DNA from: Candidatus Fermentibacterota bacterium
GTDB lineage: Bacteria; Fermentibacterota; Fermentibacteria; Fermentibacterales; JCC-6
Assembly (NCBI GenBank): GCA_003646025.1
Contig: QNDR01000016.1
Location: 1 to 32,752, forward strand
DNA: 32,752 nucleotides
Direction of reading: 5' to 3'
Shown: positions 32,664 to 32,752 of the stretch, in pieces
How the letters are laid out: every line of letters begins with the position of its first letter
Numbering within the stretch: position 1 is the stretch's first letter
The notes under the pieces: model-generated
What the model was told of the DNA's origin: nothing
The model's database searches: none
Seen by the model: the letters and a program-made list of their open reading frames with translations, nothing else
Program-made: the position numbers and the translations under genes

Positions 32664-32714
32664 GAATCACCTGGGTTTCTACGTTAGCAATCACCAGAGC
32701 ATTTGTCCGGAATG
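32664..32714 (+). repeat. dispersed ~50-base repeat, copy R4
   Basis: Reads GAATCACCTGGGTTTCTACG, then TTAGCAATCACCAGAGCATT, then TGTCCGGAATG. It follows the higA stop by 60 bases and closes the higBA unit in the same orientation as R1-R3. Confidence 0.6.
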
Positions 32715-32752
32715 TTGAGATGGGATTCTAAGAGTCTGCACAAGTCTCGGGA

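Noticed and set aside
30770-32714. Integron attC sites
   Set aside because: The repeats contain GTTAGCA rather than GTTRRRY and lack clear RYYYAAC partners, and there is no integrase in the window.
30599-32714. CRISPR array
   Set aside because: Repeats are degenerate, irregularly spaced (hundreds of bases) and separated by genes. No cas genes are seen.

Overview
The window reads as a stretch of chromosome from a Gram-negative-type (two-membrane) bacterium with about 50% GC. Evidence for two membranes: an Mla-type lipid-transport operon with an auxiliary lipoprotein, a lipid A-type (LpxL/HtrB-like) acyltransferase, a beta-rich exported protein ending in Phe, and two exported proteins whose C-termini look like type IX secretion (T9SS) type A sorting domains. 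That sorting domain, the gingipain-like peptidase and the gene mix suggest the FCB superphylum or a neighbouring candidate phylum such as Fermentibacteria. The phylum is a guess; there is no 16S gene here.

Layout. 1-240: a tRNA-like 3' half with CCA, flanked by two copies of a 33-base repeat, the second leading into an intrinsic terminator. 272-1852: an exported protein with a T9SS-like tail, then a SlyD-type prolyl isomerase. 1849-4770 (minus): a soluble PAS/GAF/HD-GYP sensor. 4973-7232: an ABC-2 exporter pair and a small exported beta-rich protein. 7313-11358: a histidine-type ammonia-lyase overlapping a secreted C25-like peptidase, closed by a 15-bp hairpin shared with the convergent operon. 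11399-15426 (minus): HAD hydrolase, a PTS EIIA/PII-like fusion and two tandem CPA2 cation:proton antiporters. 15784-18742: promoter and a NitT/TauT-type ABC importer. 18744-18881 (minus): a possible 45-residue membrane protein. 18998-29201: a probable ten-gene plus-strand operon: STAS-MlaE, MlaF, MlaD, auxiliary lipoprotein, sulfatase-like hydrolase, HtpG, PrsW-like protease, MOSC protein, TldD and TldE/PmbA. 29198-30184 (minus): the acyltransferase.

30185-32752 differs: more AT-rich, mostly non-coding, with two toxin-antitoxin modules (hicBA on minus, higBA on plus), each with its own promoter and a palindrome inside it. A degenerate ~50-base repeat, always in the same orientation, lies between and around the modules, giving a cassette-like layout; a possible IS21-type end lies at its left. 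This is the accessory part of the window.

How genes may work together (inference): the EIIA/PII-like protein is well placed to tie cation/proton antiport to phosphotransfer or nucleotide state; the Mla-type operon links lipid transport with envelope-stress and proteolysis functions; the ammonia-lyase and peptidase may form a peptide/amino-acid catabolic unit. The two most unusual features are the EIIA-PII-antiporter operon and the repeat-flanked toxin-antitoxin array.
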